Shown here piece after piece: positions 16,176-23,853 of a stretch of DNA of 64,000 bases; position 1 is the first letter of the stretch, and each line of letters opens with the position of its first letter. Position numbers and translations under genes: made by a program. Source of the stretch: a virus. Location: IMG/VR virus record IMGVR_UViG_3300037451_000035, positions 1 through 64,000 of that record, one strand, 5' to 3'. The notes under the pieces are model-generated. The model was not told where the DNA came from and ran no database searches. It was given only the letters and a program-made list of their open reading frames with translations.

Positions 16176-16492
16176 AGCCGCTGACCGATTTGCCGCTGTT
16201 TCGATACCCCGCGCAGCCCGGCTTCAAGGCTGGCGGTACGTCGCGCGACGCCGCGCGCGCCGTGGCGGCTGGAGCGCCGAATGTCCGCGAAAAGGTTTTC
16301 GACGCCATCGCCGCGTCGGAGCCGCGAGGATTGACCGCCGACGAGGCGGCGAGCGCGGTGGGCCGCAAGCCAGCCTATATCAGACCAAGAATAAGTGAAT
16401 TGCGAGCTGCTGGCCGCATAATGCCGAGCGGAGAACTTCGAAAAAACGAAAGCAATTTGTCTGCCAAAGTGTGGAAAATCTCACATGAATAA
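16172..16492 (+). CDS. Small winged-helix-like DNA-binding protein
   Basis: 106 residues. NVREKVFDAIAASEPRGLTA, DEAASAVGRKPAYIRPRISE and LRAAGRIMPSGELR form the helix-turn-helix and wing of a MarR-like or phage 'DUF3310-neighbour' winged helix. It probably acts as a transcription factor or replication modulator. Its end overlaps the HNH gene by 8 bases. Confidence 0.65.
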   Translation: MKPLTDLPLFRYPAQPGFKAGGTSRDAARAVAAGAPNVREKVFDAIAASEPRGLTADEAASAVGRKPAYIRPRISELRAAGRIMPSGELRKNESNLSAKVWKISHE

Positions 16493-17054
16493 AATCAAGC
16501 CGACAGACAAAGTGCCGGATCATGCCGAATGGCGTCCGTTTCCCTTAAACCCGGTCTATTTGGTCAGCGAATTTGGGCACATGACCAAAATCAACGGTCG
16601 CGGTTTGTTGCGTCCATATCCCATGAAAAACAAACCCTATTTCACCTATACGCCAACGCTTCAGACTGGCGGCACGCGGACTTTTGGATGCCATGTAATT
16701 GTTGCCCTCACCTTTATAGGGCGGCGTCCATCGAAAAGGCATGAAGTGGCCCACAATGATGGCGACGGCAGCTACTGTCACTTTTCCAATCTTCGATGGG
16801 CGACTAAGAAAAGCAATTCTGCAGATACGATTCGACATGGGCGAATAGCTACCGGGCTTCGAAACGGACAGCACACCCACCCAGAAAAACGACCGCGCGG
16901 AGAACGCGCTGGCCGAGCCGTTCTGACGGATAATCTAGTCCGCTATATCCGCAAGACCGATAAGTCGATTCGGGCTCTTTCGCGAGAATTGGGCGTTTCT
17001 CGTTTTGCGATCAAATGCGCCAAACGGCGAATATCGTGGACGCACATTCAATGA
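16485..17054 (+). CDS. HNH homing endonuclease (NUMOD4-HNH-HTH type)
   Basis: 189 residues. A NUMOD4-like start (EWRPFPLNPVYLVSEFGHMT) is followed by the HNH core (CHVIVALTFIG, EVAHNDGDGSYCHFSNLRWA; His/Asn ligands), then NSADTIRHGR, and a C-terminal helix-turn-helix (KSIRALSRELGVSRFAIKCA). The sequence is less GC-rich than its neighbours, which fits recent arrival. It sits between coupled early genes, presumably as a free-standing mobile endonuclease targeting cognate phage DNA. Confidence 0.88.
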   Translation: MNKIKPTDKVPDHAEWRPFPLNPVYLVSEFGHMTKINGRGLLRPYPMKNKPYFTYTPTLQTGGTRTFGCHVIVALTFIGRRPSKRHEVAHNDGDGSYCHFSNLRWATKKSNSADTIRHGRIATGLRNGQHTHPEKRPRGERAGRAVLTDNLVRYIRKTDKSIRALSRELGVSRFAIKCAKRRISWTHIQ

Positions 17055-17386
17055 CACAAAAATTCAGCGCCGAGCAAAAGCTGGACGTCCTCGCTGGCGT
17101 CATTGGCCGACTTTGCGGAACTGGCGACCGAACCGCGGTACCGACCGTCGATCAAATCGCCGTCTTGCGCTCAATCGAGGTCGAGATACGGTCGCAATCA
17201 GATCGCCAGATCGGCAAGGTATTAGAAGCGATGACCTTTCAGGTCGAAATGGCGAGGCGCTCGAAGGCGCGGCTGGGTTTCATCGAGCATGGAAATATGC
17301 AGACACTTGCTGAGGGAATTTGCGGCGCTTGGTGGACGACAATCAAACATTGCCTCCAGCACGAGAAAGAGGCGGCAAAAACATGA
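17051..17386 (+). CDS. Hypothetical protein upstream of HerA-like ATPase
   Basis: 111 residues from ATG 17051 (ATGA overlap with the HNH stop). Mostly helical: FSAEQKLDVLAGVIGRLCGT, then DQIAVLRSIEVEIRSQ, ending in a Trp-containing helix (GAWWTTIKHCLQ). No recognised family. Its stop overlaps the ATPase start. Confidence 0.6.
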   Translation: MTQKFSAEQKLDVLAGVIGRLCGTGDRTAVPTVDQIAVLRSIEVEIRSQSDRQIGKVLEAMTFQVEMARRSKARLGFIEHGNMQTLAEGICGAWWTTIKHCLQHEKEAAKT

Positions 17387-19146
17387 GCGACCTACCGATT
17401 CCCGAAGCCGCGCTCGACAAGCACATCGCTTTCCTCGGCGCCACCGGCTCCGGCAAGACCAGCGCCGACAAGGCGGCCGTGATCGAGCCGGTGCTGGAGG
17501 CGAACGGCCGCGCGCTCATCATCGACCCGAAAGGCGACTGGTGGGGCTTGCGGCTCTCCAAGAGCGGCAAGCGCGAAGGCTATCCAATTCCGATCTTCGG
17601 TGGCCGGCACGCCGACTATCCTTTGCGCGTCAAAGACGCCGCCGCGCTCGCCGAAGCCTACGGCACGTCGCATGGCTCGGCGGTGTTCGATACCAGCCTG
17701 ATGTCGGTCGAGGACCGCGCACAGTGGTTTATCAATTTCGCCGAAGCGCTGATGCGCAAGAACCGCGGCCGCGTCCACGTCGTCCTCGACGAGTGCCATA
17801 TTTTTGCACCGAAGGCCGGCGCCAAGATTCACGGCCTCGCGCCGCGAATGCTTCATGCGGCGAACAATCTGGCGAGCCTGGGCCGCGGGCTCGGCTTGCG
17901 AATCTCGATGCTCTCCCAGCGCCCCGCCAAGGTGCACAACGATCTGTTGTCGTGCGCGAAGACCATGGTGGCAATGCAAATGGTGCTGCCGCACGATCGC
18001 GACGCGGTGCGCGATTGGATTGTCGATCAGGCCGACCCGTCGGTCGGCAAGGAAATCGTCGCGTCCCTTCCCTCGCTGAAGCCCGGCGAGGCGTGGGTCT
18101 GGTATCCGCTCGGCGGCTATCTGAAGCGCAAGCGATTCCCTTTGCCGCAGACTTTCGACGCCAGCGCGGCGCCGAGCGACGACCCGGGCGAGGGCCCGAC
18201 GCTGGCGCCGATCAATCTCGACAAGCTCCAAGGAAAGCTTGCGAGCATCGAGGAAGAGCGCAAGGCCAACGATCCGGCGGCGCTGAAGAAGCGCGTCGCC
18301 GATCTCGAAGGCGAGGTCCGGCGGCTCGAGACGGCGGCGCCGGTCGCGCCGGCAAAGCCCGACAAGGACGCGCTGGCCGAAGCACAAAGACTCGGCTTTG
18401 CCCAGGCGGAGCGAAAGCTGGCCGCCGCCATGCGCCGGGAATTGGCCCGCAAGCTGAAGGAAGGGCTCGCCGCCATGCGCCGGCACGCCGCCGGAGCGAT
18501 CGAGCGCATCGACCACGAATTGCGCAAGATCGACGCCAAGGACGTCGCGCTGGCGGCCGCCTATGAACCGCCGGCCGCCCAGCCCGCCCCGGCGCGGCCT
18601 CCAGCGCGCGCCAACGGCCCAGCGCCCTCGCCAGCGCGGGCGCCCGTAGCGCGCCCCGCCAGCCCGCGCTCCGAGGCCGAGGCCGGCAACGGTGCGATCC
18701 CCCAGGGTGAGAGAGCCGTCCTGACGGCTATCGCCATGTATCCCGACGGCGCCGAGCGGGAACTTGTCGGCGTGCTCTCCGGCTACAAGCGCTCGACTCG
18801 GGACCGCTACATTCAATCGGTGACCGGCAAAGGCTACGCCGAAATCCGCGGCAACGATCTCTTCGCCACCCAAGACGGCATCGACGCGCTGGGAGATTTC
18901 ACGCCGCTGCCGACCGGCCGTGCGTTGCAGGAATACTGGCTTCAACGATTGCCGGAAGGCGAGCGCCGAATCCTTGGCTGTCTGATCGAATCGTATCCGA
19001 ATGCGGTCGAGCGCGATCCGCTCGGCGAGGCGGTCGCCTATAAGCGCTCGACGCGCGATCGTTATTTGCAAACGCTGGCGACGCGCAAGCTTGTGACCGC
19101 CGAGCGTGGCATGGTGCGCGCGGCTGATATTCTTTTCGAGGCATGA
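17383..19146 (+). CDS. HerA/FtsK-type ATPase with C-terminal winged helices
   Basis: About 587 residues from ATG 17383. The Walker A motif FLGATGSGKTSADK lies near residue 20, Walker B VHVVLDECHIF near 135, and a GLRISMLSQRPAKVHNDLL segment follows as in HerA/DUF87 proteins. A coiled coil lies at about 285-390 and a Pro/Ala linker at 400-440. Two similar winged-helix repeats close the protein (VLSGYKRSTRDRYIQSV and EAVAYKRSTRDRYLQTL). It is probably a DNA translocase or end-processing motor paired with phage recombination; a defence or anti-defence role is another option. Confidence 0.85.
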   Translation: MSDLPIPEAALDKHIAFLGATGSGKTSADKAAVIEPVLEANGRALIIDPKGDWWGLRLSKSGKREGYPIPIFGGRHADYPLRVKDAAALAEAYGTSHGSAVFDTSLMSVEDRAQWFINFAEALMRKNRGRVHVVLDECHIFAPKAGAKIHGLAPRMLHAANNLASLGRGLGLRISMLSQRPAKVHNDLLSCAKTMVAMQMVLPHDRDAVRDWIVDQADPSVGKEIVASLPSLKPGEAWVWYPLGGYLKRKRFPLPQTFDASAAPSDDPGEGPTLAPINLDKLQGKLASIEEERKANDPAALKKRVADLEGEVRRLETAAPVAPAKPDKDALAEAQRLGFAQAERKLAAAMRRELARKLKEGLAAMRRHAAGAIERIDHELRKIDAKDVALAAAYEPPAAQPAPARPPARANGPAPSPARAPVARPASPRSEAEAGNGAIPQGERAVLTAIAMYPDGAERELVGVLSGYKRSTRDRYIQSVTGKGYAEIRGNDLFATQDGIDALGDFTPLPTGRALQEYWLQRLPEGERRILGCLIESYPNAVERDPLGEAVAYKRSTRDRYLQTLATRKLVTAERGMVRAADILFEA

Positions 19147-19370
19147 TGATGACCGCCGCAGAAATTCAAGCCAAGCGCGCCAATCTTCGGGCCATCGCCA
19201 AATCAACAGACGATCCCGGCGAGAAGCATTGGTGCAAAGTCTTTATCGCCAATCTCGACCTGATGGCGTCGGACAACGAGGAAGAACTCGAGCGCGGCAA
19301 GCGGACGTTCGAGCAGAACGTCGATTGGTACACGCGCCTATTTTTGCCAACCCGAAATTCACGGGGTTAA
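19143..19370 (+). CDS. Small helical hypothetical protein
   Basis: 75 residues starting at ATGATGATG, overlapping the ATPase stop. Helical and charged (MTAAEIQAKRANLRAIAKST ... EEELERGKRTFEQNVDW). No recognised domain. It lies between the ATPase and the adenine methylase and may belong to either function. Confidence 0.55.
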   Translation: MMMTAAEIQAKRANLRAIAKSTDDPGEKHWCKVFIANLDLMASDNEEELERGKRTFEQNVDWYTRLFLPTRNSRG

Positions 19371-19377
19371 TGCCTAA

Positions 19378-20277
19378 ATGAGCGACACCGCGACCATAGA
19401 CGCTCCCGACCGCCCCGTGCTGCGCTGGCACGGCGGCAAGTGGAAGCTCGCGCCCTGGATCATCGGCCATTTCCCGCCGCACCGGGTCTATGTCGAGGCG
19501 TTTGGCGGGGCGGCTTCCGTGCTCATGCGCAAGCCCCGGTCATACGGCGAGGTTTATAACGACCTGGACCAGGACGTAGTGAACCTCTTTCGGGTGCTGC
19601 AAACGCCCCTCTCGGCCGAGGCGTTGCGATTGAAGCTACGCCTTACGCCGTTCGCGCGGGAGGAATTTGAGACCGGCTACCTCGATTGCGAGGATCCTAT
19701 CGAGCGGGCGCGGCGCCTGGTCATCCTATGCTTCATGGGCTTCGGATCCAACGGGCACAACAAGGCGACGCGCACCGGATTCCGGGCCAACTCAAACCGC
19801 TCCGGGACCACGCCGGCGCACGATTGGGCCAACTATCCTGACCGACTACCGGCCATCATCGAGCGCCTGCGCGGCGTCGTCATCGAGAACCGCGACGCCT
19901 TAGAGGCCATGGCGCAGCACGATAGCCCCGAGACGCTGCACTACGTTGACCCGCCCTACGTTTGGGAGACCCGATCATCGGCGATGCACCGGAATCGATG
20001 CTACACGCACGAGCTGGACGCCGCTGGCCATGAGCGCCTTCTGGCCTTCCTGGGCGACCTTAAGGGCGCCGTCGTCCTATCCGGCTATCCGCATGACACC
20101 TACGAGGCCGCGCTTGGATCCTGGCGCCGCGTCGAGATCGATGCCCACGCGGACGGCGCGCGTGACCGGGTCGAAGTGCTTTGGCTCAATCCAAAAGCCT
20201 CGGCCGAGACAAAGGACGCCAAGGCACAGATCGGCCTATTCGACGAACAGGCACTACCAGGACGTCAGTCGCCATGA
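19378..20277 (+). CDS. D12-class DNA adenine methyltransferase (Dam-like)
   Basis: 299 residues. LRWHGGKWKLAPWIIGHFPP at the N-terminus and VEAFGGAASVLMRKP are the D12 SAM-binding signatures, EVYNDLDQDVVNLFRVLQ follows, and HYVDPPYVWETR carries the catalytic DPPY. The length is normal for the family. It methylates adenine N6 in a short target, GATC-like in many relatives though the target here is unknown. Third methylase in the window, with no restriction enzyme. Confidence 0.92.
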   Translation: MSDTATIDAPDRPVLRWHGGKWKLAPWIIGHFPPHRVYVEAFGGAASVLMRKPRSYGEVYNDLDQDVVNLFRVLQTPLSAEALRLKLRLTPFAREEFETGYLDCEDPIERARRLVILCFMGFGSNGHNKATRTGFRANSNRSGTTPAHDWANYPDRLPAIIERLRGVVIENRDALEAMAQHDSPETLHYVDPPYVWETRSSAMHRNRCYTHELDAAGHERLLAFLGDLKGAVVLSGYPHDTYEAALGSWRRVEIDAHADGARDRVEVLWLNPKASAETKDAKAQIGLFDEQALPGRQSP

Positions 20278-20612
20278 ACCCGAACAAGGCGTTTCGCAAA
20301 TTTGGCCAAGCCTGTAGGGAGGCGCCCGAAGGCGCGTCCCTAAATGTCGGGCTTGTCTGGATCGAAAAGAAGGGCTGGCGGGTCGCTATGAACGTGCACG
20401 AGGCCATGCTGCATCTTGGTGGCAAGGAGGCGCGCGGCTTGGCTGACATCTACGACAAAAATCTGCGAGTGCCGGAATGGGCTGGAAAGACCGGCCTGGA
20501 ATGGGTGCCCCCGGAACTAAGAAAACTCGCCGATGAAGCGGACCAAAAGAACAGAGACGGCATCGTTCCGCCGGAAATGTTGAACTATGTCGAGCCGCAA
20601 GGAAGCGGCTAA
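20274..20612 (+). CDS. Hypothetical phage protein
   Basis: 112 residues from ATG 20274 (overlap with the methylase stop). AFRKFGQACREAPEGASLNV, VAMNVHEAMLHLGGKEARGL and EWVPPELRKLADEADQ give a mixed alpha/beta protein of unknown family. It follows Dam and precedes a winged-helix-like gene that overlaps it by 26 bases. Confidence 0.55.
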   Translation: MNPNKAFRKFGQACREAPEGASLNVGLVWIEKKGWRVAMNVHEAMLHLGGKEARGLADIYDKNLRVPEWAGKTGLEWVPPELRKLADEADQKNRDGIVPPEMLNYVEPQGSG

Positions 20613-20838
20613 CCGCCGAACAACCGCCGTGACCGAACAGATAAACGATACCGAGCGAGCCTTAATGCGGGATGTTCTGCTTACGAGCTACGCTCAACTG
20701 CTTGGGCCGGCCCCAGAAATTTTGACGGGCCTTGTCCGCAAGGGCTTGGTTGAGTGGAAGTGGAACGGCGGCGTTCCCATCTATTTCGTCACGGAAGCGG
20801 GACGTTCCCTGCTTTCTCGTCCAAAGCAGGGAGACTGA
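20587..20838 (+). CDS. Small winged-helix-like protein
   Basis: 83 residues. NDTERALMRDVLLTSYAQLL, EILTGLVRKGLVEWKWNGGV and YFVTEAGRSLLSR make a compact helix-helix-wing order as in small phage winged-helix proteins. The exact start is uncertain: ATG 20587 lies inside the upstream gene and GTG 20629 is an alternative. A regulatory function is inferred. Confidence 0.5.
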   Translation: MSSRKEAANRRTTAVTEQINDTERALMRDVLLTSYAQLLGPAPEILTGLVRKGLVEWKWNGGVPIYFVTEAGRSLLSRPKQGD

Positions 20839-20839
20839 A

Positions 20840-21064
20840 ATGCCATTGAGCCAGGAAGCCAAAGACAGCCAGCGAGCCGCATTCGAAAACGCTCAAGCCA
20901 GAGCTATCGAAACTGCGACCAAAAAAGCCCAAGAGCAAATTCGAAAGGCCCTGTTCGCGCTTGAACATGACACGATGTTGAGCATCGAAAGTGTTGTGGT
21001 TGACACAAGAAACTTTGCTCAGCTCGAAACAGAGATTTTTCTGACGAAGCGTCAACGTCAATAG
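20840..21064 (+). CDS. Small helical hypothetical protein
   Basis: 74 residues from ATG 20840 behind GCAGGGAGACTGAA. A single long helix (NAQARAIETATKKAQEQIRK) precedes a short beta end (IESVVVDTRNFAQLETEIFL). No recognised domain. AT content is higher than in the surrounding genes. Confidence 0.5.
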   Translation: MPLSQEAKDSQRAAFENAQARAIETATKKAQEQIRKALFALEHDTMLSIESVVVDTRNFAQLETEIFLTKRQRQ

Positions 21065-21087
21065 CGACATATCAGTAGAGAACAGCC

Positions 21088-21273
21088 ATGCCCCTTAACT
21101 CAATCGAGCGCACTTTGGTTGGATGGTTTGAGGTCAACAATTGCCGCGTTGAGCATGACCGGCACGAGTGGTTCGCATGGGTAGGGGAGAGGATGATTCC
21201 GGTGACGGAGATCGCCATCGCCATCAAACTCGATCTCGAAAAGGCACTCGGTGGCTCTCTACCGGCGCGATAA
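21088..21273 (+). CDS. Small hypothetical protein
   Basis: 61 residues (LNSIERTLVGWFEVNNCRVE ... AWVGERMIPVTEIAIAIKLD). No recognised domain. Last intact small gene before the IS unit at 21392. Confidence 0.5.
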   Translation: MPLNSIERTLVGWFEVNNCRVEHDRHEWFAWVGERMIPVTEIAIAIKLDLEKALGGSLPAR

Positions 21274-21296
21274 CATCACATAAGTAGGAGACTAAA

Positions 21297-21443
21297 ATGC
21301 TCTACGATCCGAAATGGGAAGCGCCGGCAGATACAAAGCCGCAGGAACTATGGAGAAGCCTCTTGCTTCGAGCCGCCGACACCATTGAAAAGGGAATTAT
21401 ATACTTGACTCCATTTCCAATTTGCGCTAGTTTTCGGGCATGA
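21297..21443 (+). pseudogene. Phage gene truncated by the 21392 IS unit
   Basis: Behind TAGGAGACTAAA a new gene starts at ATG 21297 (MLYDPKWEAPADTKPQELWR, SLLLRAADTIEK). At 21392 it runs into the terminal repeat of the IS unit and stops at 21443 after a short foreign tail. The phage part resembles the start of common small phage proteins; its 3' part is not found on the far side of the element, so DNA was also lost. Confidence 0.6.
21405..21433 (+). promoter_or_regulatory. Sigma70-type promoter of the IS transposase
   Basis: TTGACT at 21405-21410, a 17-base spacer and TAGTTT at 21428-21433 sit just inside the left terminal repeat, about 30 bases before ATG 21462. Spacing and -35 match the consensus well. 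The 110-bp derivative at 5902 has lost this promoter. Confidence 0.6.
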
Positions 21444-21461
21444 ATTGAGGGAAAAACGGCC

Positions 21462-22391
21462 ATGTCCAAGTCCACCATTTCGACGTTTGAACTGTTCGCC
21501 CTGATCCCCGACGCGGAGACGGCGCGGACCTATTTGGAGGCCCGCCTGTGGCCGAACGGGGCAACCTGCCCGGTCTGCGGCCTTGCCGAGCGGGTGACGG
21601 TTCGGAAGGGCAAGCCCGGCTTCTACCACTGCCAGCAATGCGCAGAGGACTTTACGGTGCGCACCGGCACGATCTTCGAGCGCAGCCACGTTCCGCTGCA
21701 CAAGTGGGTTTACGCGATGTATCTGCTCGTGACGGCCCGGAAGGGCATATCCAGCCTTCAACTGGCGAAAGAGATCGGCGTCACCCAAAAGTCGGCTTGG
21801 TTCATGTTGCAGCGGCTCCGCGAAGCCTGCGGCAAAGACCTGACCATGCTGCAAGGGCTGGTCGAGATCGACGAAACTTACGTCGGCGGGATTGAGGCCA
21901 ACAAGCACGAAAAGGACAAACTGCGCATGGGGCGCGGCCCCGTCGGCAAGCAGCCCGTTTTGGGCTTGCGGGAAAAGGGCAAAGGTGGTCGCGTCAAGGC
22001 GTTCAAGATCGACAGCACCGACGCCGGAACGATCACCGACGTTATTGTGCAAAATGTCGCGGTCGGTTCGACGCTGCATACCGACGAAGCCCAAGCCTAC
22101 GGCGAGATCGGCGGCCTGTTCTTCGATCACGCGACCATCAACCACTCCGCCGGCGAGTACGTCCGCGACGGCATTTCGACCAATTCGATTGAGAGCGTTT
22201 TCGCCGTTCTCAAGCGCGGGCTGATCGGGGTCTATCATCACGCCAGCCCGAAGCACATCGGCCGGTATGTCGATGAATTTGCGTTCCGGTTGAACGAAGG
22301 CAACGTCGCCCGGCACACCCTGGAACGGCTCGATAGCTTCGTCAGCCGCGTTGCCGGAAAGCGCCTGACCTACAAAGCACTTACGGCTTAG
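21462..22391 (+). CDS. IS1595-family transposase
   Basis: 309 residues. The zinc ribbon CPVCGLAERV ... FYHCQQCAEDF lies at residues about 36-65, followed by TVRTGTIFERSHVPLHKW typical of the family. The DDE core shows LVEIDETYVGGIEANKH (Asp), LHTDEAQAYGEIG (Asp) and the HSAGEYVRDGISTNSIESVF segment with the Asn/Glu end. LNEGNVARHTLERL closes the catalytic domain. All key residues are present, so it may be active. Its C-terminus is copied in the 110-bp derivative at 5902-6011. Confidence 0.93.
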   Translation: MSKSTISTFELFALIPDAETARTYLEARLWPNGATCPVCGLAERVTVRKGKPGFYHCQQCAEDFTVRTGTIFERSHVPLHKWVYAMYLLVTARKGISSLQLAKEIGVTQKSAWFMLQRLREACGKDLTMLQGLVEIDETYVGGIEANKHEKDKLRMGRGPVGKQPVLGLREKGKGGRVKAFKIDSTDAGTITDVIVQNVAVGSTLHTDEAQAYGEIGGLFFDHATINHSAGEYVRDGISTNSIESVFAVLKRGLIGVYHHASPKHIGRYVDEFAFRLNEGNVARHTLERLDSFVSRVAGKRLTYKALTA

Positions 22392-22403
22392 GAGGATTTG
22401 ACT

Positions 22404-23018
22404 ATGAACAGAAAACCCACCGCATGGCGCATTGCCGATACGTTCCTTGAACTGCGGAAAGAGCGCAGGGAAGAACTCGCGAAATTGATCGAAGCCGAAT
22501 TGGACGCCACGGCGGAATTGACGGTGCATTCGCTGCGCAATGAACAGCATGTCTTTTTCTATGAGCGCGATTTTTACGTCCTGTCGAATTTTTCGGCCTT
22601 TACCTTGGATTGGAAAGGATGGCGCTTCGATACATCTGAGGCCGCTTATCAGTGGGAGAAATTTGCTCACAAAAACGAGCAAGATATTATAGGTGGTCAC
22701 GAATGCGATATTTGCTACGCGATACGCCGCGCGCCGTCCGCTCACCACGCCTTTAAACTTGCAGAAGCATCGGCGGATCGCCGTAGGCCAGATTGGAATG
22801 CTGTTCGTGTTGAAATTATGCGTGACATTTTGCGAGCCAAAGCTAATCAACACGAATACGTCCGCCGAAAGCTTCTTGCGACCGGCGACCGCCAACTGAT
22901 TGAAGATAGCTGGCGCGACGACTTTTGGGGCTGGGGACCTAATCGCGACGGCCAAAATATGCTGGGCAAGCTTTGGATGGAGGTTCGGAATGAACTCCGA
23001 CCCGCAAAAGCCGCCTAG
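22404..23018 (+). CDS. NADAR-domain protein (YbiA/ADP-ribose-guanine glycosidase-like)
   Basis: 204 residues from ATG 22404 behind GGAGGATTTG. The NADAR fold covers about residues 50-200: FYVLSNFSAFTLDWKGWRFD, SEAAYQWEKFAH, WNAVRVEIMRDILRAKANQH, LLATGDRQLIEDSWRDDFWG and NMLGKLWMEVRNEL. NADAR enzymes cleave N-glycosidic bonds; characterised members reverse ADP-ribosylation of guanine in DNA made by DarT-type toxins. No toxin partner is nearby, so an antidote or anti-defence role is a reasonable inference. It lies inside the IS unit, directly behind the transposase. Confidence 0.85.
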   Translation: MNRKPTAWRIADTFLELRKERREELAKLIEAELDATAELTVHSLRNEQHVFFYERDFYVLSNFSAFTLDWKGWRFDTSEAAYQWEKFAHKNEQDIIGGHECDICYAIRRAPSAHHAFKLAEASADRRRPDWNAVRVEIMRDILRAKANQHEYVRRKLLATGDRQLIEDSWRDDFWGWGPNRDGQNMLGKLWMEVRNELRPAKAA

Positions 23019-23127
23019 CGTTCTCGACGCTATCGCCGACCGGGTGTTGCGGTACCGGCCCAAGCCCAAATCGAAGCCAGCGAAGCGGCGCAAGCGTCGC
23101 GCGGCCAAAATCGAGCGGTCAAAATGA
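22990..23127 (+). CDS. Short basic phage-type protein
   Basis: 45 residues from ATG 22990 behind GGAGGTTCGGA, overlapping the NADAR C-terminus in another frame. PPSVLDAIADRVLRYRPKPK is followed by a strongly basic tail (AKRRKRRAAKIERSK). Similar short 'IADRVLxYRPKPKS' proteins occur in other phages, so this passenger looks phage-derived. Nucleic-acid binding is plausible from the charge. Confidence 0.55.
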   Translation: MNSDPQKPPSVLDAIADRVLRYRPKPKSKPAKRRKRRAAKIERSK

Positions 23128-23132
23128 GGGCA

Positions 23133-23173
23133 GGGAGTCATGTATATCATGCTTATCCGGTTGCCACACACAA
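23133..23173 (-). repeat. Inverted copy of the IS right end (left arm)
   Basis: GGGAGTCATGTATATCATGCTTATCCGGTT here aligns without gaps to the reverse complement of 23610-23639. Four of the first 13 positions differ, all by transitions, and the next 17 are identical. With 23599-23639 it brackets the gene at 23206-23583. Confidence 0.65.
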
Positions 23174-23205
23174 ACGCTGAGACCTACTAGATATAGGAGC
23201 TAAAA

Positions 23206-23583
23206 ATGGGTCACCACGGTTCGGAAGAAATGTCGTCGGAAATGCAGCAAAAGCTTGAGGATGCCCTGAAGCGCGACAAAGAGGACGGCGTTCTGCGCAA
23301 GCAATTAGCGGCCGAAAGCCCGCAGTTCGGCGCGAGCGGCAAATATCCCATGGGCAAGCTCGACAAATCCGATGAGGGCGAGATTACGTTCGGAATTGCC
23401 TCGCATTGGGGCAAAGTCATCATCAATTTCGGCAAACCAGTGGCTTGGTTAGGCATGGATGCCGCGCAAGCAATTGCTTTGGCCGCGTCTCTTTTGGAGC
23501 ACGCCCACCGCTGCCGCGATATTGGCCGCGAGCATAGGACGGAAAGCAAAGCCACGAGCGGCGAAACCCAGCCGGTGTCATGA
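23206..23583 (+). CDS. Hypothetical passenger protein
   Basis: 125 residues behind ATAGGAGCTAAAA. A charged helical N-terminus (EEMSSEMQQKLEDALKRDKE) precedes a beta-rich part (GEITFGIASHWGKVIINFGK, PVAWLGMDAAQAIALAASLL) and a disordered tail. The style is that of small phage proteins. It is enclosed by inverted IS ends, so it may move as a unit. Function unknown. Confidence 0.65.
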   Translation: MGHHGSEEMSSEMQQKLEDALKRDKEDGVLRKQLAAESPQFGASGKYPMGKLDKSDEGEITFGIASHWGKVIINFGKPVAWLGMDAAQAIALAASLLEHAHRCRDIGREHRTESKATSGETQPVS

Positions 23584-23598
23584 CCACAAGATGTAGGG

Positions 23599-23639
23599 CT
23601 GTGTGTCTAAACCGGATAAGCATGATGTATATAATTCCC
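23599..23639 (+). repeat. IS right end (right arm of the inverted pair)
   Basis: Contains the 18-base sequence shared with 7294-7311, followed by the perfect 13-bp terminal repeat. Pairs with 23133-23173 as a 40-bp imperfect inverted repeat around a 507-bp segment. Confidence 0.65.
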
Positions 23640-23824
23640 TTATTGAGCGCCTAGCTGGCCTCAAAGGAACGTGGCATTGGGGCCATACTAAAATTCACCC
23701 CTGGATTTACGTAGAGGATCGCGATCTTATCGTGCGGGCGCTGCGAAAACTAATCCAAACCGATGGTGAGGATCAACGGACGCTTATACCGTTCGTTCAC
23801 ACTCATAGCGGCGGCGACAGTTAA
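23603..23824 (+). CDS. Small protein with an N-terminus supplied by the IS end
   Basis: 73 residues from GTG 23603. The first about 12 codons (SKPDKHDVYNS) are IS sequence; the rest (LIERLAGLKGTWHWGHTKIH ... LIVRALRKLIQTDGEDQ) looks like a phage protein whose original start was removed by the insertion. Whether it is translated is uncertain because no good ribosome binding site precedes it. Confidence 0.45.
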   Translation: MSKPDKHDVYNSLIERLAGLKGTWHWGHTKIHPWIYVEDRDLIVRALRKLIQTDGEDQRTLIPFVHTHSGGDS

Positions 23825-23853
23825 GCGATCAGACTGAAACAGGGAGCAAACAA

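Larger units (their letters stand above)
21392..23639 (+). mobile_element. IS1595-family unit with passenger genes
   Basis: Bounded by perfect 13-bp inverted repeats, GGGAATTATATAC at 21392-21404 and its complement at 23627-23639. It holds a transposase (21462-22391), a NADAR gene (22404-23018), a 45-codon gene (22990-23127) and a 125-codon gene (23206-23583). An additional inverted copy of the right end lies at 23133-23173. IS1595 relatives with passenger genes are known. No clear 8-bp target duplication is seen, so the ends may derive from rearranged copies. Confidence 0.7.

Noticed and set aside
17392-19206. 604-codon leftward frame opposite the HerA-like gene
   Set aside because: Mirror of high-GC codon use; the + strand has Walker motifs and proper overlaps.
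21384-23647. 8-bp target site duplication around the IS unit
   Set aside because: Flanks ATTGAAAA and TTATTGAG are not direct repeats; similarity is by chance.
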